Below, in pieces: positions 34,063 to 42,251 of a stretch of DNA of 64,000 bases. Position 1 is the stretch's first letter. Each line of letters starts with the position of its first letter. The stretch lies in NCBI RefSeq assembly GCF_039536205.1, contig NZ_BAAAYL010000001.1:4278001-4342000 (forward strand), written 5' to 3'. The notes under the pieces were generated by a model that searched no databases, was not told the DNA's origin, and saw nothing but the letters and a program-made list of their open reading frames with translations. The position numbers and the translations under genes are program-made. Source of the stretch: Streptomyces sannanensis. GTDB taxonomy: Bacteria > Actinomycetota > Actinomycetes > Streptomycetales > Streptomycetaceae.

Positions 34063-34887
34063 ATGAAGCCGAGGGCATGGGGAACGGTTGCCGCTTCGGT
34101 GGTGCTGCTGTTGGGCACCGCGCAGGCGAACCCCGCAGGGGCAGCCCCGCTGCCCGTCTGTCCGACAGTCTTCGGGCACGGCGGCTACCCCACCGGGGCC
34201 AACCCCTGGGACCGCGATCAGGTCCGTCAGCCGAACCACCCGACGGGCCTTGCCCAGCAGAAGAGTTGGGGAGCGGACGGTGTGGAGGCCGACCTCCAGC
34301 TCACCAAGAACGGCACCAAGGGCGTGATGTGGCACAACACCACGACCAACGGGCTGACCGGCACCCGAGCGCCCATCACGGAGCTGTGGTGGGCGACCGG
34401 CGCCGACCGGCTCAAGGGCCGCACGATCACCCGCGGCCCGTACAACGGGGAAACGGTCTACACCTTCCGCGAGTGGCTCGACAGCGCCAAAGCCAAGAAC
34501 CTGATTCCTCTGGTGGAACTCAAGGGCGAGGCCAAGCAGTCGCTGCTCAACAGTGACTCGGCCATCCGCGAGACGGCGTGGAACGAGGTCCTCGCGCCCA
34601 TCTCGGAGCGAATGTCTTCGCAGAAGATCATGATCTACACGCGTGACGCCGCGCTGAAGCCCGAACTCGACAAACGCATCAGGAACGCGGGTCTCGCCGC
34701 CGTACTCACGGGCTATCCCGCCTGGGTCGACGGGATCGGCTGGGAGGAGCCGCCTCCGGCGGCTTCCGGCAACTACGAGTCGTGGCAGGCGGCGCTGACG
34801 CAACTCGGCTCCAGCGCGACCTCGACACGGATGGCCACCTCATGGACGAAAGACCTCACGGCCTGGCTGAACGGGAAGTGCGCCTGA
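34063..34887 (+). CDS. Secreted glycerophosphodiester phosphodiesterase-like protein
   Basis: A 274-residue exported protein. A signal peptide (about 1-27, ending NPAGAAP) precedes a GDPD-like TIM barrel. The first catalytic His and substrate loop are in VFGHGGY, the acidic metal ligands in DGVEADLQLTKNG and the second His in VMWHN. The family cleaves glycerophosphodiesters to glycerol-3-phosphate; the Arg usually after the first His is replaced by Gly-Gly, so activity could differ. GGGGTGAG precedes the ATG. A perfect palindromic terminator follows. Confidence 0.85.
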   Translation: MKPRAWGTVAASVVLLLGTAQANPAGAAPLPVCPTVFGHGGYPTGANPWDRDQVRQPNHPTGLAQQKSWGADGVEADLQLTKNGTKGVMWHNTTTNGLTGTRAPITELWWATGADRLKGRTITRGPYNGETVYTFREWLDSAKAKNLIPLVELKGEAKQSLLNSDSAIRETAWNEVLAPISERMSSQKIMIYTRDAALKPELDKRIRNAGLAAVLTGYPAWVDGIGWEEPPPAASGNYESWQAALTQLGSSATSTRMATSWTKDLTAWLNGKCA

Positions 34888-34900
34888 CCCTCGCGACGCG

Positions 34901-34928
34901 CGCGGGGGCAGTGCGCACTGCCCCCGCG
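34901..34928 (+). terminator. Perfect 28-bp palindrome terminator
   Basis: CGCGGGGGCAGTGC and its exact complement abut with no spacer, 14 bp after the GDPD-like gene stop. Confidence 0.75.
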
Positions 34929-34961
34929 TGCCGGCAAGACCGGCGGAAGGCCGGACCACGG

Positions 34962-35140
34962 TGCCGGGACACGCGACGATCAGCCGCACCCTGACCCGTG
35001 GGCAGGCCGGCCCGTACCAGCCGCAGGCGGCCATCGCCGCCGTGCACGACGAGGCAGAGCACACCGACGCCACGGACCGGCCCCAGATCCTCGCCCCGTA
35101 CGACTCCTCGAACAGTTCGGGCCGAACCCGATGGTGAACC
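34962..35140 (+). pseudogene. Fragment of an ECF sigma factor
   Basis: A plus-strand frame encodes ISRTLTRGQAGPYQPQAAIA, AVHDEAEHTDATDRPQIL and APYD. This matches the region after sigma domain 4 in large ECF (DUF6596-type, YlaC/SigJ-like) factors, whose consensus is about GPYQLQAAIAAVHDEA..TDWPQILALYD. After about 35103 the homology continues in another frame (LLEQFGPNPMV). Both ends are missing and there is a frameshift, so it is a relic. Confidence 0.8.
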
Positions 35141-35351
35141 ACCCTCGGTCCACAGGCTGTGGGCATCCTTGCGACGCGGCTCCGCGTCGGGCTCGTTCCG
35201 GATTGCCGTGTAGCGGCGGGCCAGTTCATCCGACTCTGCGTGAGTGCCAGAGGCCCGGCAATTCCCCGGAGGGAGTGCCGCGCGAGTCCGTGTCCGGCGC
35301 CTTCTTGCCGGTCTTCTTGCCGGTGTCCGGGGCGAGTGGAAGTCTGACGCG
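35141..35351. other. Intergenic tail of the sigma-factor relic
   Basis: No supported gene. The expected continuation of the sigma factor is not found beyond NPMV. A minus-strand frame through ARRYTAIRNEPDAEPRRK is not assignable to a family. Confidence 0.4.
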
Positions 35352-36170
35352 ATGTATACGGATCTTGTCCACTGGGCCTCGATCGCCGCCGAGGGTTTTC
35401 CCTTCCCCGAGGCCGTACCGGTTTCCCGGCTCAGCGACGAACTGTCGGCCATGCTTGTGTCGCCTGACCCCGAGGTCCGAGACGAGCATGCCTACACCGC
35501 CGCCGCGCGCTGGATACGCGAAGGGCACCTCGACGAGGTCCTGGAAGACCTCGGGGACACCGCCGCGGACCGTTTCACCCATCCCGAGATTCAGGCCCGG
35601 ACCTTCGCGCCGCTCGTTCTCCAGTGCGTTCTGAGGCGGGGACACGCTGCCCCCGGCACCGTGCCGGAGGCGGCCGCGGAGCGCTGGTACGCCGGTTTCG
35701 CTTCCTGGTACCCGTCCGAGCGCGACACCCGAGGCTGGGACGACGCCCTCGGTTGGCTGCACGCCGTCGCCCACGGCGCCGACGCGGCTGCGGCGTTCGC
35801 GCCGGCGCTGCCTGCCCGACGTACCGACCTGCTGGAACTGTGCGCCCATCGGATGACGGCCACGTACGCCGACTACCGCTACGAGCAGTTGGAGGACGCG
35901 CGCCTCGCCCGGGCGCTCAGCTCCATCCTGCTCGCTCCCGGCCTGACGGCCGAGCAGGCCACCGACTGGTTGGGCGTCGTGGCGACCGCCCTCGACGGTG
36001 GAGGCCCCGGTCCCGTCCCACCGTGGGCCTTCAACACCTTCGCCACCCTTCAGTCCCTCCATCTCCACCTGACCCGCGGCCTCGCCGAAGGGGGCGTTCC
36101 GCCGCACGCGCCGGTCGTCGCCGCACGTGTCGCCGAGATCCTGCGGCTGCCTTACCGCTGGCTGGCCTGA
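35352..36170 (+). CDS. DUF2785 family protein
   Basis: A 272-residue helical, cytoplasmic protein of the DUF2785 family. Conserved stretches are the N-terminal DPEVRDEHAYT, EIQARTFAPLVL, the central DDALGWLHAVAHGADAAAAF and the C-terminal GPVPPWAFNTFATL. Families of this type form all-helical repeats; function is unknown. Start ATG 35352 is preceded by GGAAG at a somewhat long distance. Confidence 0.85.
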   Translation: MYTDLVHWASIAAEGFPFPEAVPVSRLSDELSAMLVSPDPEVRDEHAYTAAARWIREGHLDEVLEDLGDTAADRFTHPEIQARTFAPLVLQCVLRRGHAAPGTVPEAAAERWYAGFASWYPSERDTRGWDDALGWLHAVAHGADAAAAFAPALPARRTDLLELCAHRMTATYADYRYEQLEDARLARALSSILLAPGLTAEQATDWLGVVATALDGGGPGPVPPWAFNTFATLQSLHLHLTRGLAEGGVPPHAPVVAARVAEILRLPYRWLA

Positions 36171-36452
36171 TACCTGCCTGAGGGACGAGCAAGGCGGCGG
36201 GAGCTCACGACCGTCAGCCGGCCCAAAAGGTTGTACTCGCGAACGTTGTTCTCCGGGCCGTGATTGCCCAGGGTGCGGGCTCGGCTCGGCTTGGTGGGTG
36301 GCGGGTGGTGGGTGGCGGGTGGAGCGGTCCCATGGGGTGTTGACGCCGGGCTGTGGCGGTGGTCCAGCGCCCCTGGTGTGGTGCGGACGGTCTTGTGGGC
36401 GTGCTGGTGGGCTCCTGCTCCGGTCGGGAGGGGGCTGCCGGGTGGGGGTGGG
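36171..36452. other. Intergenic region with GGTGGGTGGCG repeats
   Basis: Contains two copies of GGTGGGTGGCGGGTGG (about 36294-36325) and no supported gene. It is the 3' flank of the HNH remnant. Confidence 0.4.
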
Positions 36453-36853
36453 TTATTCGCGGTAGGTGTGGGGTGGGGAGTCGTAGTGGTGGCCGGTGGG
36501 GGAGGTCCACCGGGTCACTCCGGTGTCGGGGTCGCGGGTGACGCTCCAGTCGGGGTGGTGCGTCTTGAGCTGGTGGTGTCGATGACACAGGGGGTGCAGG
36601 TTGTCGGGGGTGGTCTGCCCGCCCGCTTCGGGGTTCTGGTGGTTGAAGGATTCGCGGTGGTCGAGATCGCAGCGGTGGGCGGGCTGGTTGCAGTGCGGGA
36701 ACGTGCAGTGCCCGTCCCGGGCGATGACATGCCGCGCGGTCTCCGCGGTCGGCCTGTAAGTCGTCGGATCCGTTTTGACCAGCATTCCCGTTGCCGGGTC
36801 GGTGATCAGCCGCCGCCAGATGCTGCCCTCGGCGAACGCGATCTCAGGTCAGA
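36453..36853 (-). pseudogene. Truncated HNH endonuclease (DUF222 type)
   Basis: The C-terminal domain of an HNH nuclease, with its start region lost at about 36853. The frame reads AFAEGSIWRRLITDPATGML, then HVIARDGHCTFPHCNQPAHR with the first Cys pair. The HNH core DLDHRES..NLHPLCHRHHQLK follows, and the frame ends HTYRE. Full proteins of this actinobacterial family have a 250-300 residue DUF222 region first, none of which is visible upstream. An internal ATG (36785) could give 110 residues but has no ribosome site. Confidence 0.8.
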
Positions 36854-37449
36854 GGTCATCCCTCGTTCGAGTGAACGTTCGGAAACGGAGCCGCCACCAC
36901 CGGCCCGCAGGCCACCGAAGCCGCCCGGCCCCCGGGCCGCCGAAATTCACCCAGCACCCCGAACCGCGAACGCGCTCACCCGCCGGCACGCAAGCCGCCG
37001 AGCCTGCGGCCGCACCCCAAGCCGGACGCGCCAGCCCAGCCACCCACGCACCCCGCCACCCGGCCACGACGAACCGCCACCCGCACCCCCCTCCCGGGGC
37101 CCGGCTTCCGGGGCCGCCCCGTCACGTTCAACTCGCGGGGGAGAGAAGGCAGTCAAGGGTGGAGCGAAGCGGAATCGCCGAAGGCGACGCGACCGAAGGG
37201 AGCGCCCTTGACGGCCGGCCCGGACCCGCCACACTCACGCCAGGGCGGCCCCCACGCCCACTGCACAGACCCGGCCCACCCCGACCACGCCCCCACCGGC
37301 AGGGCCGGACGGCAGCGGTCAGCGGTCTACGGCCAGTGGTCAACCCCGTTCTGTACGTGCCCTGCGCGTAGTGGGAAGTTGGAGGGCCTGGTGGTCATCG
37401 GATTGGTCCTCGGCCCCAGGCCTTCCACTCGGCGTAGAGAGGATCGACC
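36854..37449. other. 600-bp intergenic region holding a structured element
   Basis: C-rich on the plus strand, with no supported gene; the open frames here are Pro/Arg-rich GC-bias shadows. It carries the hairpin element at 37152-37212 and GGGCCCGG-type inverted repeats around 37100. Confidence 0.5.
37152..37212 (+). ncRNA. Candidate structured element with three GAA-loop hairpins
   Basis: An outer stem GTCAAGGG / CCCTTGAC (8 bp) encloses three small stem-loops: AGCGAAGCG, TCGCC-GAA-GGCGA and CCGAAGGG, each with GAA in the loop. The compact fold suggests a structured RNA or a palindromic repeat family. Whether it is transcribed is unknown, and either strand could form it. Confidence 0.35.
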
Positions 37450-37950
37450 GTGCCCTCGGACCACGACATGCTGTGGCGTCGCTGCGCGCTCTTGGGCCGT
37501 GTCCTGCTGCCGCTGGTGGACCAGGAGCCATGGCGGCAGGCTCGTCGCCACGAGACACTGAGGGCCCGGGGCATCGACACGGCGGCAGGCGAGCGAATGA
37601 TCGAGATCTTCGCGGCCCTGGCTGCCCACGCCGTCGCTCTCGACGCTTCCTTGTCCGCCGCAGAACTCGACGCCCTGCCCCTCAAGGTCGTGGCCGACGC
37701 GGCTACCGGCAAGCGCGACTATGAACTGCTCGCCGGACTCCCGGACACCTACGCCGACGACCGTGACGGACAGGCCGTTGACGTCTTCCGCCTGTACACC
37801 TACAAAGGCGGGCAGTACAGCCACCGGCTCTTGCTGCTGAGCAGGGAACTGTGCTATGTGCTGAACGTCCTCGCCGAACGCTCGCCGACACCATCTCCCA
37901 CGTGCGGGGACGTCTTCCGCCGGGCGGCCGAGGCCGACCTGCCGCAGTGA
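37450..37950 (+). CDS. Hypothetical protein
   Basis: A 166-residue cytoplasmic protein, mostly helical, from GTG 37450 with AGAGGA upstream. There is no signal peptide, membrane segment or motif I recognise. The last codons overlap a GTG (GTGA) that starts the next frame, so they form a pair. The codon bias is strong, supporting a real gene. Confidence 0.65.
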   Translation: MPSDHDMLWRRCALLGRVLLPLVDQEPWRQARRHETLRARGIDTAAGERMIEIFAALAAHAVALDASLSAAELDALPLKVVADAATGKRDYELLAGLPDTYADDRDGQAVDVFRLYTYKGGQYSHRLLLLSRELCYVLNVLAERSPTPSPTCGDVFRRAAEADLPQ

Positions 37951-38171
37951 TCACGGGCTTCAGACAAGCTGAGGCAGCACTCCCGGCCACGGGTGGTGGC
38001 GGTGGTCCGGACGACCGTCAGTATCGGTCCTTCTCGCGGGACGCCGACTGGCACGGCCACCCCGACCTCACCCCGATCCCGGTCGACCCGCCCCTGCCGA
38101 CCCGCACCGTCGCCCTCCTGACCCGTGAGGGCGCCTACCGGTCCGCCGCCCCCGGGCTTTCATCGAGCTGA
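37947..38171 (+). pseudogene. Frameshifted small gene coupled to the preceding hypothetical
   Basis: Starting at GTG 37947, the frame gives 74 residues ending PGLSSS. Around 38155 the better reading moves to another frame (FIELTHHHVTARPYTPAW), which runs straight into a 19-bp tandem repeat. A single indel in the GCCCCCGGGC run would explain this. The original product is not recognised. It may alternatively be a short intact protein. Confidence 0.45.
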
Positions 38172-38197
38172 CGCACCACCACGTCACCGCACGGCCC

Positions 38198-38370
38198 TAC
38201 ACCCCGGCCTGGGTCCTGCACCCTGGTGTGAGTCCTGCATCCTGGCGTGGGCCCTCCACCCTGGCGCGGGCCCTACACCCCGGCGTGAGCCCTGCACCCG
38301 GCGTGAGCCCTGCACCCGGCGTGAGCCCTGCATTCTGGCGTGAGCCCTGTACCCACCCCGGCGTGAGCCG
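38198..38370 (+). repeat. Degenerate 19-bp tandem repeat
   Basis: About nine units of TGCACCCTGGCGTGAGCCC and variants (18-23 bp spacing) in tandem. The repeat begins in the tail of the broken gene and ends before the VOC terminator. Two adjacent 18-bp units are identical. Confidence 0.9.
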
Positions 38371-38512
38371 TACACCGCATGACGCTCGCGCGTGGTGGTC
38401 ACAGATGGTGCCAGAGGTCGGCCGGCGAGTTGCCCGGCGGCTGACGGGCCGGCCGGTGTCCTGGGGGCCCTGGGGGCCCTGGGGACACGGAAAACCGGTG
38501 TCCGATGGCCCC

Positions 38513-38551
38513 AAAAAAAAGCTGTGCCGGTGCGCACTGCACCGGCACAGC
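38513..38551 (-). terminator. VOC gene intrinsic terminator
   Basis: Read on the minus strand: a 13-bp stem GCTGTGCCGGTGC / GCACCGGCACAGC with 5-nt loop, followed by eight T residues. It is the most canonical Rho-independent terminator in the window, 18 bp after the VOC stop. Confidence 0.95.
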
Positions 38552-38569
38552 CTGCTGTCCACTGCTCCG

Positions 38570-38959
38570 CTACGAGCCGCTGCCGTACGGGCGGGTGATG
38601 ATCTCCATGCCGTGACCGACCGGGTCCATCCAGTACAGCCCGCGGCCGCCGTCGTTGTGGTTGATCTGCCCCGGGTGCTTCCGGTGGGGGTCGGCGTAGT
38701 ACGTGATGCCGGCCTCCTTGATCCGCCCGAAGGTCGCGTCGAATTCGTCCTCCGACACGAGGAACGCGTAGTGCTGCGGGGCGATGGGATCCGACTCGGG
38801 GAGGCTCGCGAAGTCCAGGGTGACGCCGTTGCTCGTCGTCACGGGGAGGAACGGGCCCCATTCCTCCCCGACTTCCAGCCCCAGAAGACCCGCCAGGAAC
38901 TCGGCGGAAGCCCGCTTGTCACGGGCGAAAACGATGGTGTGGTTCAGCTGTATCGACAC
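38570..38959 (-). CDS. VOC (glyoxalase/bleomycin-resistance fold) protein
   Basis: A 129-residue single-domain vicinal oxygen chelate protein. Two beta-alpha-beta-beta-beta units can be traced: LNHTIVFARDKRASAEFLAG and QHYAFLVSEDEFDATFGRI. Metal-ligand candidates are His in LNHT, His in PQHYAF and Glu in MEIITR, so it may be an active dioxygenase, lyase or a resistance protein. GTG 38959 follows GGAGG. It has its own strong terminator. Confidence 0.88.
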   Translation of the reverse strand: MSIQLNHTIVFARDKRASAEFLAGLLGLEVGEEWGPFLPVTTSNGVTLDFASLPESDPIAPQHYAFLVSEDEFDATFGRIKEAGITYYADPHRKHPGQINHNDGGRGLYWMDPVGHGMEIITRPYGSGS

Positions 38960-39287
38960 TGTGCAATGCCTCCAAAAGGCATCTCACAGGCACCTCCACG
39001 CCTCACCCGGGCGGTGACGCACGCGCGATGCCTTACCTCGATCGTACCTCGCTGTCCTTCCAGGCTCATCTGCGACAAAGCCACCCCGATGATCGTCAAC
39101 TCGGGCCTGTGGCACAGGAGATGGCCAGTACGTTCCGCGAGGGGGCTGTCCGCCTTCCGCATAGGGTGGACGGTGCAGGCAGGAGACATGAACCGAGGGG
39201 GAGTTCGGTGTGTGGCGCGCGGCCAGGACATCGTGCAGTTGCCGCGGACCCATGCTCGTTGTCGGTGCCGCCGCCTAGGCTCGGTGC
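38960..39287. other. Intergenic region between VOC gene and prepilin peptidase
   Basis: No supported gene. A 72-codon minus-strand frame (from ATG near 39189) has moderate G/C third-position bias over its first half, but no ribosome site or family. The promoters of both divergent genes must be here. Confidence 0.4.
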
Positions 39288-40133
39288 GTGCTGTTCGCGT
39301 TGATCGTCCTCGCCGCCGGTTACGGCGCCGCCGTCGGGCTGCTCGTCCCGCGCGCCGTGTACCGGCTGGCGGTGGAGCCGGACGCTCCCTGGCGTGACAG
39401 CTGCCCTTCCGGCCACCCGCTCACCGGTCCGGCCGGCGGATGGCTGGGCCCGGCCCGGTGCGGCGCCTGCGGTGGGGTTTTCCGGGGGCAGGCTTCCGGA
39501 CTCCCGGACGCCCTTCGGGCGGGTCCTCCCTTGCCGGACGGGCCGCGAATTCAGCCTGTCCGGCGACTGGGAACGGGGTTCTGGGGCGGAGCCCCAGGAG
39601 CCACACCCGCCGTCGCGGGTCTCACCGCCGCCGTCTGTGCCGCTCTCGCAGGGGCCGTCGGGTTCGCGCCCGAGCTGGGGGTGTGGCTGCTCCTCGCCCC
39701 TTTCTTCGTGCTGCTCGCGCTCGTCGACCGGGCCGTGCAGCGGCTCCCGGACGTCCTCACGCTGCCGCTCGCCGCGGCCGCAGCCGTCCTGCTGGGGGGT
39801 GTCGCGCTGCTGCCCGGGGCGCGGGGGTCCTGGCCGCTCGCGCTGCTGGGCGGGCTGGCGCTGGGCGGCGGTTATCTCGTGCTGTTCCTGGTCAACCCGA
39901 ACGGCATGGGCTTCGGGGACGTCAAGCTGGCGATCGGGCTGGGGGTCGCTCTTGGGTGGTACGGCTGGGGGGTGCTGATGCCGGGCGCCCTGGCGGGGTT
40001 CGTCTACGGGGCCGGATACGGCTTCGTCCTCGTACTGCGCGGCCGGGCGGGCCGTAGGACGGCGATGCCGTTCGGGCCGTTCATGGTCGCCGGGGCGTTC
40101 ACCGGAATGCTGCTGGGTGGTCTCGGAGCGTAG
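39288..40133 (+). CDS. Prepilin peptidase (A24) with an internal repeat-derived insert
   Basis: A 281-residue membrane aspartyl protease, the likely processing enzyme for the Flp pilin and TadE-like proteins 12-24 kb away. The first helix is followed by a cytoplasmic loop with Cys residues (DSCPSGH, RCGACGG), as in PilD zinc loops. Catalytic Asp residues are in LALVDRAV and the GFGD motif (GMGFGDVKLA). About seven helices are visible. Residues about 63-105 (GLPDALRAGPPLPDG, GTGFWGGAPG) are alien to the family and encoded by an intergenic-repeat-like insert. The GTG start has a weak ribosome site. Confidence 0.85.
   Translation: MLFALIVLAAGYGAAVGLLVPRAVYRLAVEPDAPWRDSCPSGHPLTGPAGGWLGPARCGACGGVFRGQASGLPDALRAGPPLPDGPRIQPVRRLGTGFWGGAPGATPAVAGLTAAVCAALAGAVGFAPELGVWLLLAPFFVLLALVDRAVQRLPDVLTLPLAAAAAVLLGGVALLPGARGSWPLALLGGLALGGGYLVLFLVNPNGMGFGDVKLAIGLGVALGWYGWGVLMPGALAGFVYGAGYGFVLVLRGRAGRRTAMPFGPFMVAGAFTGMLLGGLGA
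39474..39604 (+). repeat. Intergenic-type repeat inserted in frame in the prepilin peptidase gene
   Basis: The segment contains CAGCCTGTCCGGCG (39552-39565), the same core as the 60-bp units at 18.2 kb, followed by GGGGTTCTGGGGCGGAGCCCCAG. That palindromic tail is typical of Streptomyces intergenic repeats. The reading frame passes through without a stop. Confidence 0.75.
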
Positions 40134-40204
40134 TCGCGGCGCGCCGGAAACAGTGGGGTGGCAGCGAGCACCCCTCACGAAGGGTTATGGTGGAAGCCCC
40201 CCCT

Positions 40205-40250
40205 CGGGCCGGTCCGTATCCCCCCCACGGACCGGCCCGTTTTCTTTTTC
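40205..40250 (+). terminator. Terminator between prepilin peptidase and aldo-keto reductase
   Basis: An 11-bp stem CGGGCCGGTCC / GGACCGGCCCG is followed by TTTTCTTTTT, a clear terminator for the plus strand. The stem may also serve the converging aldo-keto reductase gene. Confidence 0.85.
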
Positions 40251-40273
40251 CGCCGCGACGTGCGCAGAGACGG

Positions 40274-41317
40274 TCAGCGCTGGGCCCAGATGTTGGTGCC
40301 CTCGGTGTCCACGGCGTGGACGTCGATCTCCTTCAGCTCGTCCTCGGTGAGCGGCGCGCCGGCGAGGGCCGCGACGTTCTCCTCCAGCTGCCGCACACTG
40401 GACGCGCCGATGAGGGCGGAGGTCATCCGGGGGTCGCGCAGCACCCATGTGAGCGCCATCTGGGCGAGCGTCTGGCCACGGCGCGCGGCGATGTCGTTCA
40501 GGCCGTTCAGCCGTCGTACGACCTCGTCGGAGAGCAGGCCGGGGTCGAGGGACTTGCTCTGGGTGGCCCGGGAGCCCTCAGGGATGCCGTTGAGGTACTT
40601 GCCGGTGAGCAGGCCCTGGGCGAGCGGTACGAAGGAGATGCAGCCCATGCCGGCCGCCTCCAGCGTGTCGAGCAGCCCGTCCTCCTCCGTCCAGCGGTTG
40701 ATCATGGAGTACGAGGGCTGGTGGATCAGGGCCGGGACGCCCATCTCCTTCAGCAGCCGGGCCGCCTTCGCGGTCTGCTCGCTGTTGTAGGAGGAGACGC
40801 CGACGTACAGTGCCTTGCCCTGCTGGACGGCGGAGGCCAGCGCGCCCATGGTCTCCTCGAGCGGAGTCTCCGGGTCGAAGCGGTGCGAGTAGAAGATGTC
40901 GACGTAGTCGAGGCCCATTCGCTTCAGGGACGCGTCGAGCGAGGACAGCAGGTACTTGCGCGAACCCCACTCGCCGTACGGGCCGGGGTGCATCAGGTAG
41001 CCGGCCTTGGTCGAGATGATCAGCTCGTCCCGGTACGGCGCGAAGTCCTGGGCGAAGATCTTGCCGAAGTTGAGCTCGGCGGAGCCGGGCGGCGGGCCGT
41101 AGTTGTTCGCCAGGTCGAAGTGTGTGACGCCCAGGTCGAAGGCGCGGCGGAGGATCGCGCGCTGTGAGTCGAGGCTGCGGTCGTCGCCGAAGTTGTGCCA
41201 GAGGCCGAGCGAGACGGCGGGCAGCTTGAGTCCGCTGCGTCCGGAGCGGCGGTACTCCATGGTGTCGTAGCGGCCGTCGGCGGCGTGATAGTGAAGGGGG
41301 GATGCGGGAAAAGTCAT
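40274..41317 (-). CDS. Aldo/keto reductase (YghZ-like)
   Basis: A 347-residue cytoplasmic NADPH-dependent oxidoreductase, close in layout to L-glyceraldehyde-3-phosphate reductase (YghZ). The catalytic tetrad is visible: Asp and Tyr in FDLANNYG, Lys in IISTKAGY, His in FYSHRFDPETP. The family's long PPGSAE loop and the NADPH-binding C-terminal IGASSVRQLEEN are present. The ATG at 41317 has only a weak GAAG upstream. It is divergent from the cis-prenyl transferase gene. Confidence 0.92.
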   Translation of the reverse strand: MTFPASPLHYHAADGRYDTMEYRRSGRSGLKLPAVSLGLWHNFGDDRSLDSQRAILRRAFDLGVTHFDLANNYGPPPGSAELNFGKIFAQDFAPYRDELIISTKAGYLMHPGPYGEWGSRKYLLSSLDASLKRMGLDYVDIFYSHRFDPETPLEETMGALASAVQQGKALYVGVSSYNSEQTAKAARLLKEMGVPALIHQPSYSMINRWTEEDGLLDTLEAAGMGCISFVPLAQGLLTGKYLNGIPEGSRATQSKSLDPGLLSDEVVRRLNGLNDIAARRGQTLAQMALTWVLRDPRMTSALIGASSVRQLEENVAALAGAPLTEDELKEIDVHAVDTEGTNIWAQR

Positions 41318-41489
41318 ACTTCATGCCTATCACGGAGTTATCACAGACCTGTGACAGGCCGGGTTGGGTCTCTACTGCCCGTGCGCAGTAATGTGACGGG
41401 CGCGGGGGCTGCCATGGCAGTACGCATGGCTGGAGAGCCGGAACATCGTGGCGCATGTCTCCGGTACAGCATCGAGAGGGTGGAAGTCC

Positions 41490-42251
41490 GTGAACCTGCG
41501 CGACCTGGTGTACAGGCTCTACGCACGCCGGGTGGAAGGCCGCCTCGACCATTCCCAGGTCCCCAAGCACATCGGTGTCATCCTGGACGGCAACCGTCGC
41601 TGGGCGAAGGCGTCCGGCGGCACGACCGCCCAGGGGCACAGGGCCGGTGCCGACAAGATCTCCGAGTTCCTCGGCTGGTGCGCCGAGTCGGACGTCGAGG
41701 TCGTGACGCTGTGGATGCTCTCCACGGACAACCTGGACCGGCCCGAGGGGGAGCTCGTCCCGCTCCTCGGCATCATCGAGGACGCGGTCCGGGGTCTGGC
41801 GTCGGACGGCCGCTGGCGGGTCCATCACGTGGGCACCCTCGATCTGCTGCCCGCCCGCACCCAGGCCGTCCTGAAGGAGGCCGAGCAGTCCACCCACGAC
41901 GTGGACGGAATACTGGTCAACGTCGCCGTCGGCTACGGCGGCCGCCAGGAGATCGCGGACGCGGTGCGCTCGCTGCTGCTCGAGCACGCGGAGAAGGGCA
42001 CGAGCTTCGAGGAGCTCGCGGAGGTCGTCTCCACGGACCTCATCGCGGAGCACCTCTACACCCGCGGCCAGCCGGACCCCGATCTGGTCATCCGCACCAG
42101 CGGCGAGCAGCGCCTGTCGGGCTTCATGCTCTGGCAGAGCGCGCACTCCGAGTACTACTTCTGCGAAGTCTTCTGGCCGGCCTTCCGCAAGGTCGACTTC
42201 CTGCGCGCGCTGCGCGACTACGCGGCGCGGCACCGGCGTTACGGCGCCTAG
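41490..42251 (+). CDS. uppS: Isoprenyl (cis-polyprenyl diphosphate) transferase
   Basis: A 253-residue cytosolic prenyl transferase that condenses isopentenyl diphosphate in cis, giving polyprenyl carriers for cell-wall synthesis. The catalytic Asp sits in GVILDGNRRWAK, and the C-terminal signature DLVIRTSGEQRLSGFM then WQSAHSEYYF is intact. GTG 41490 follows GAGGGTGGAAG. Streptomyces have more than one such enzyme, so it need not be the essential undecaprenyl one. Its TAG stop is part of the CTAG target into which an IS1182-type element has inserted, so the coding sequence is intact but its 3' region is replaced. Confidence 0.93.
   Translation: MNLRDLVYRLYARRVEGRLDHSQVPKHIGVILDGNRRWAKASGGTTAQGHRAGADKISEFLGWCAESDVEVVTLWMLSTDNLDRPEGELVPLLGIIEDAVRGLASDGRWRVHHVGTLDLLPARTQAVLKEAEQSTHDVDGILVNVAVGYGGRQEIADAVRSLLLEHAEKGTSFEELAEVVSTDLIAEHLYTRGQPDPDLVIRTSGEQRLSGFMLWQSAHSEYYFCEVFWPAFRKVDFLRALRDYAARHRRYGA

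Noticed and set aside
27288..38570. Integrative element or genomic island with attachment sites
   Set aside because: Gene remnants cluster here, but I see no integrase, tRNA gene or flanking direct repeat that would define an island.
38944..39231. Minus-strand open frame upstream of the VOC gene
   Set aside because: Moderate codon bias only in part, no ribosome site, no recognisable family. Mentioned as intergenic only.
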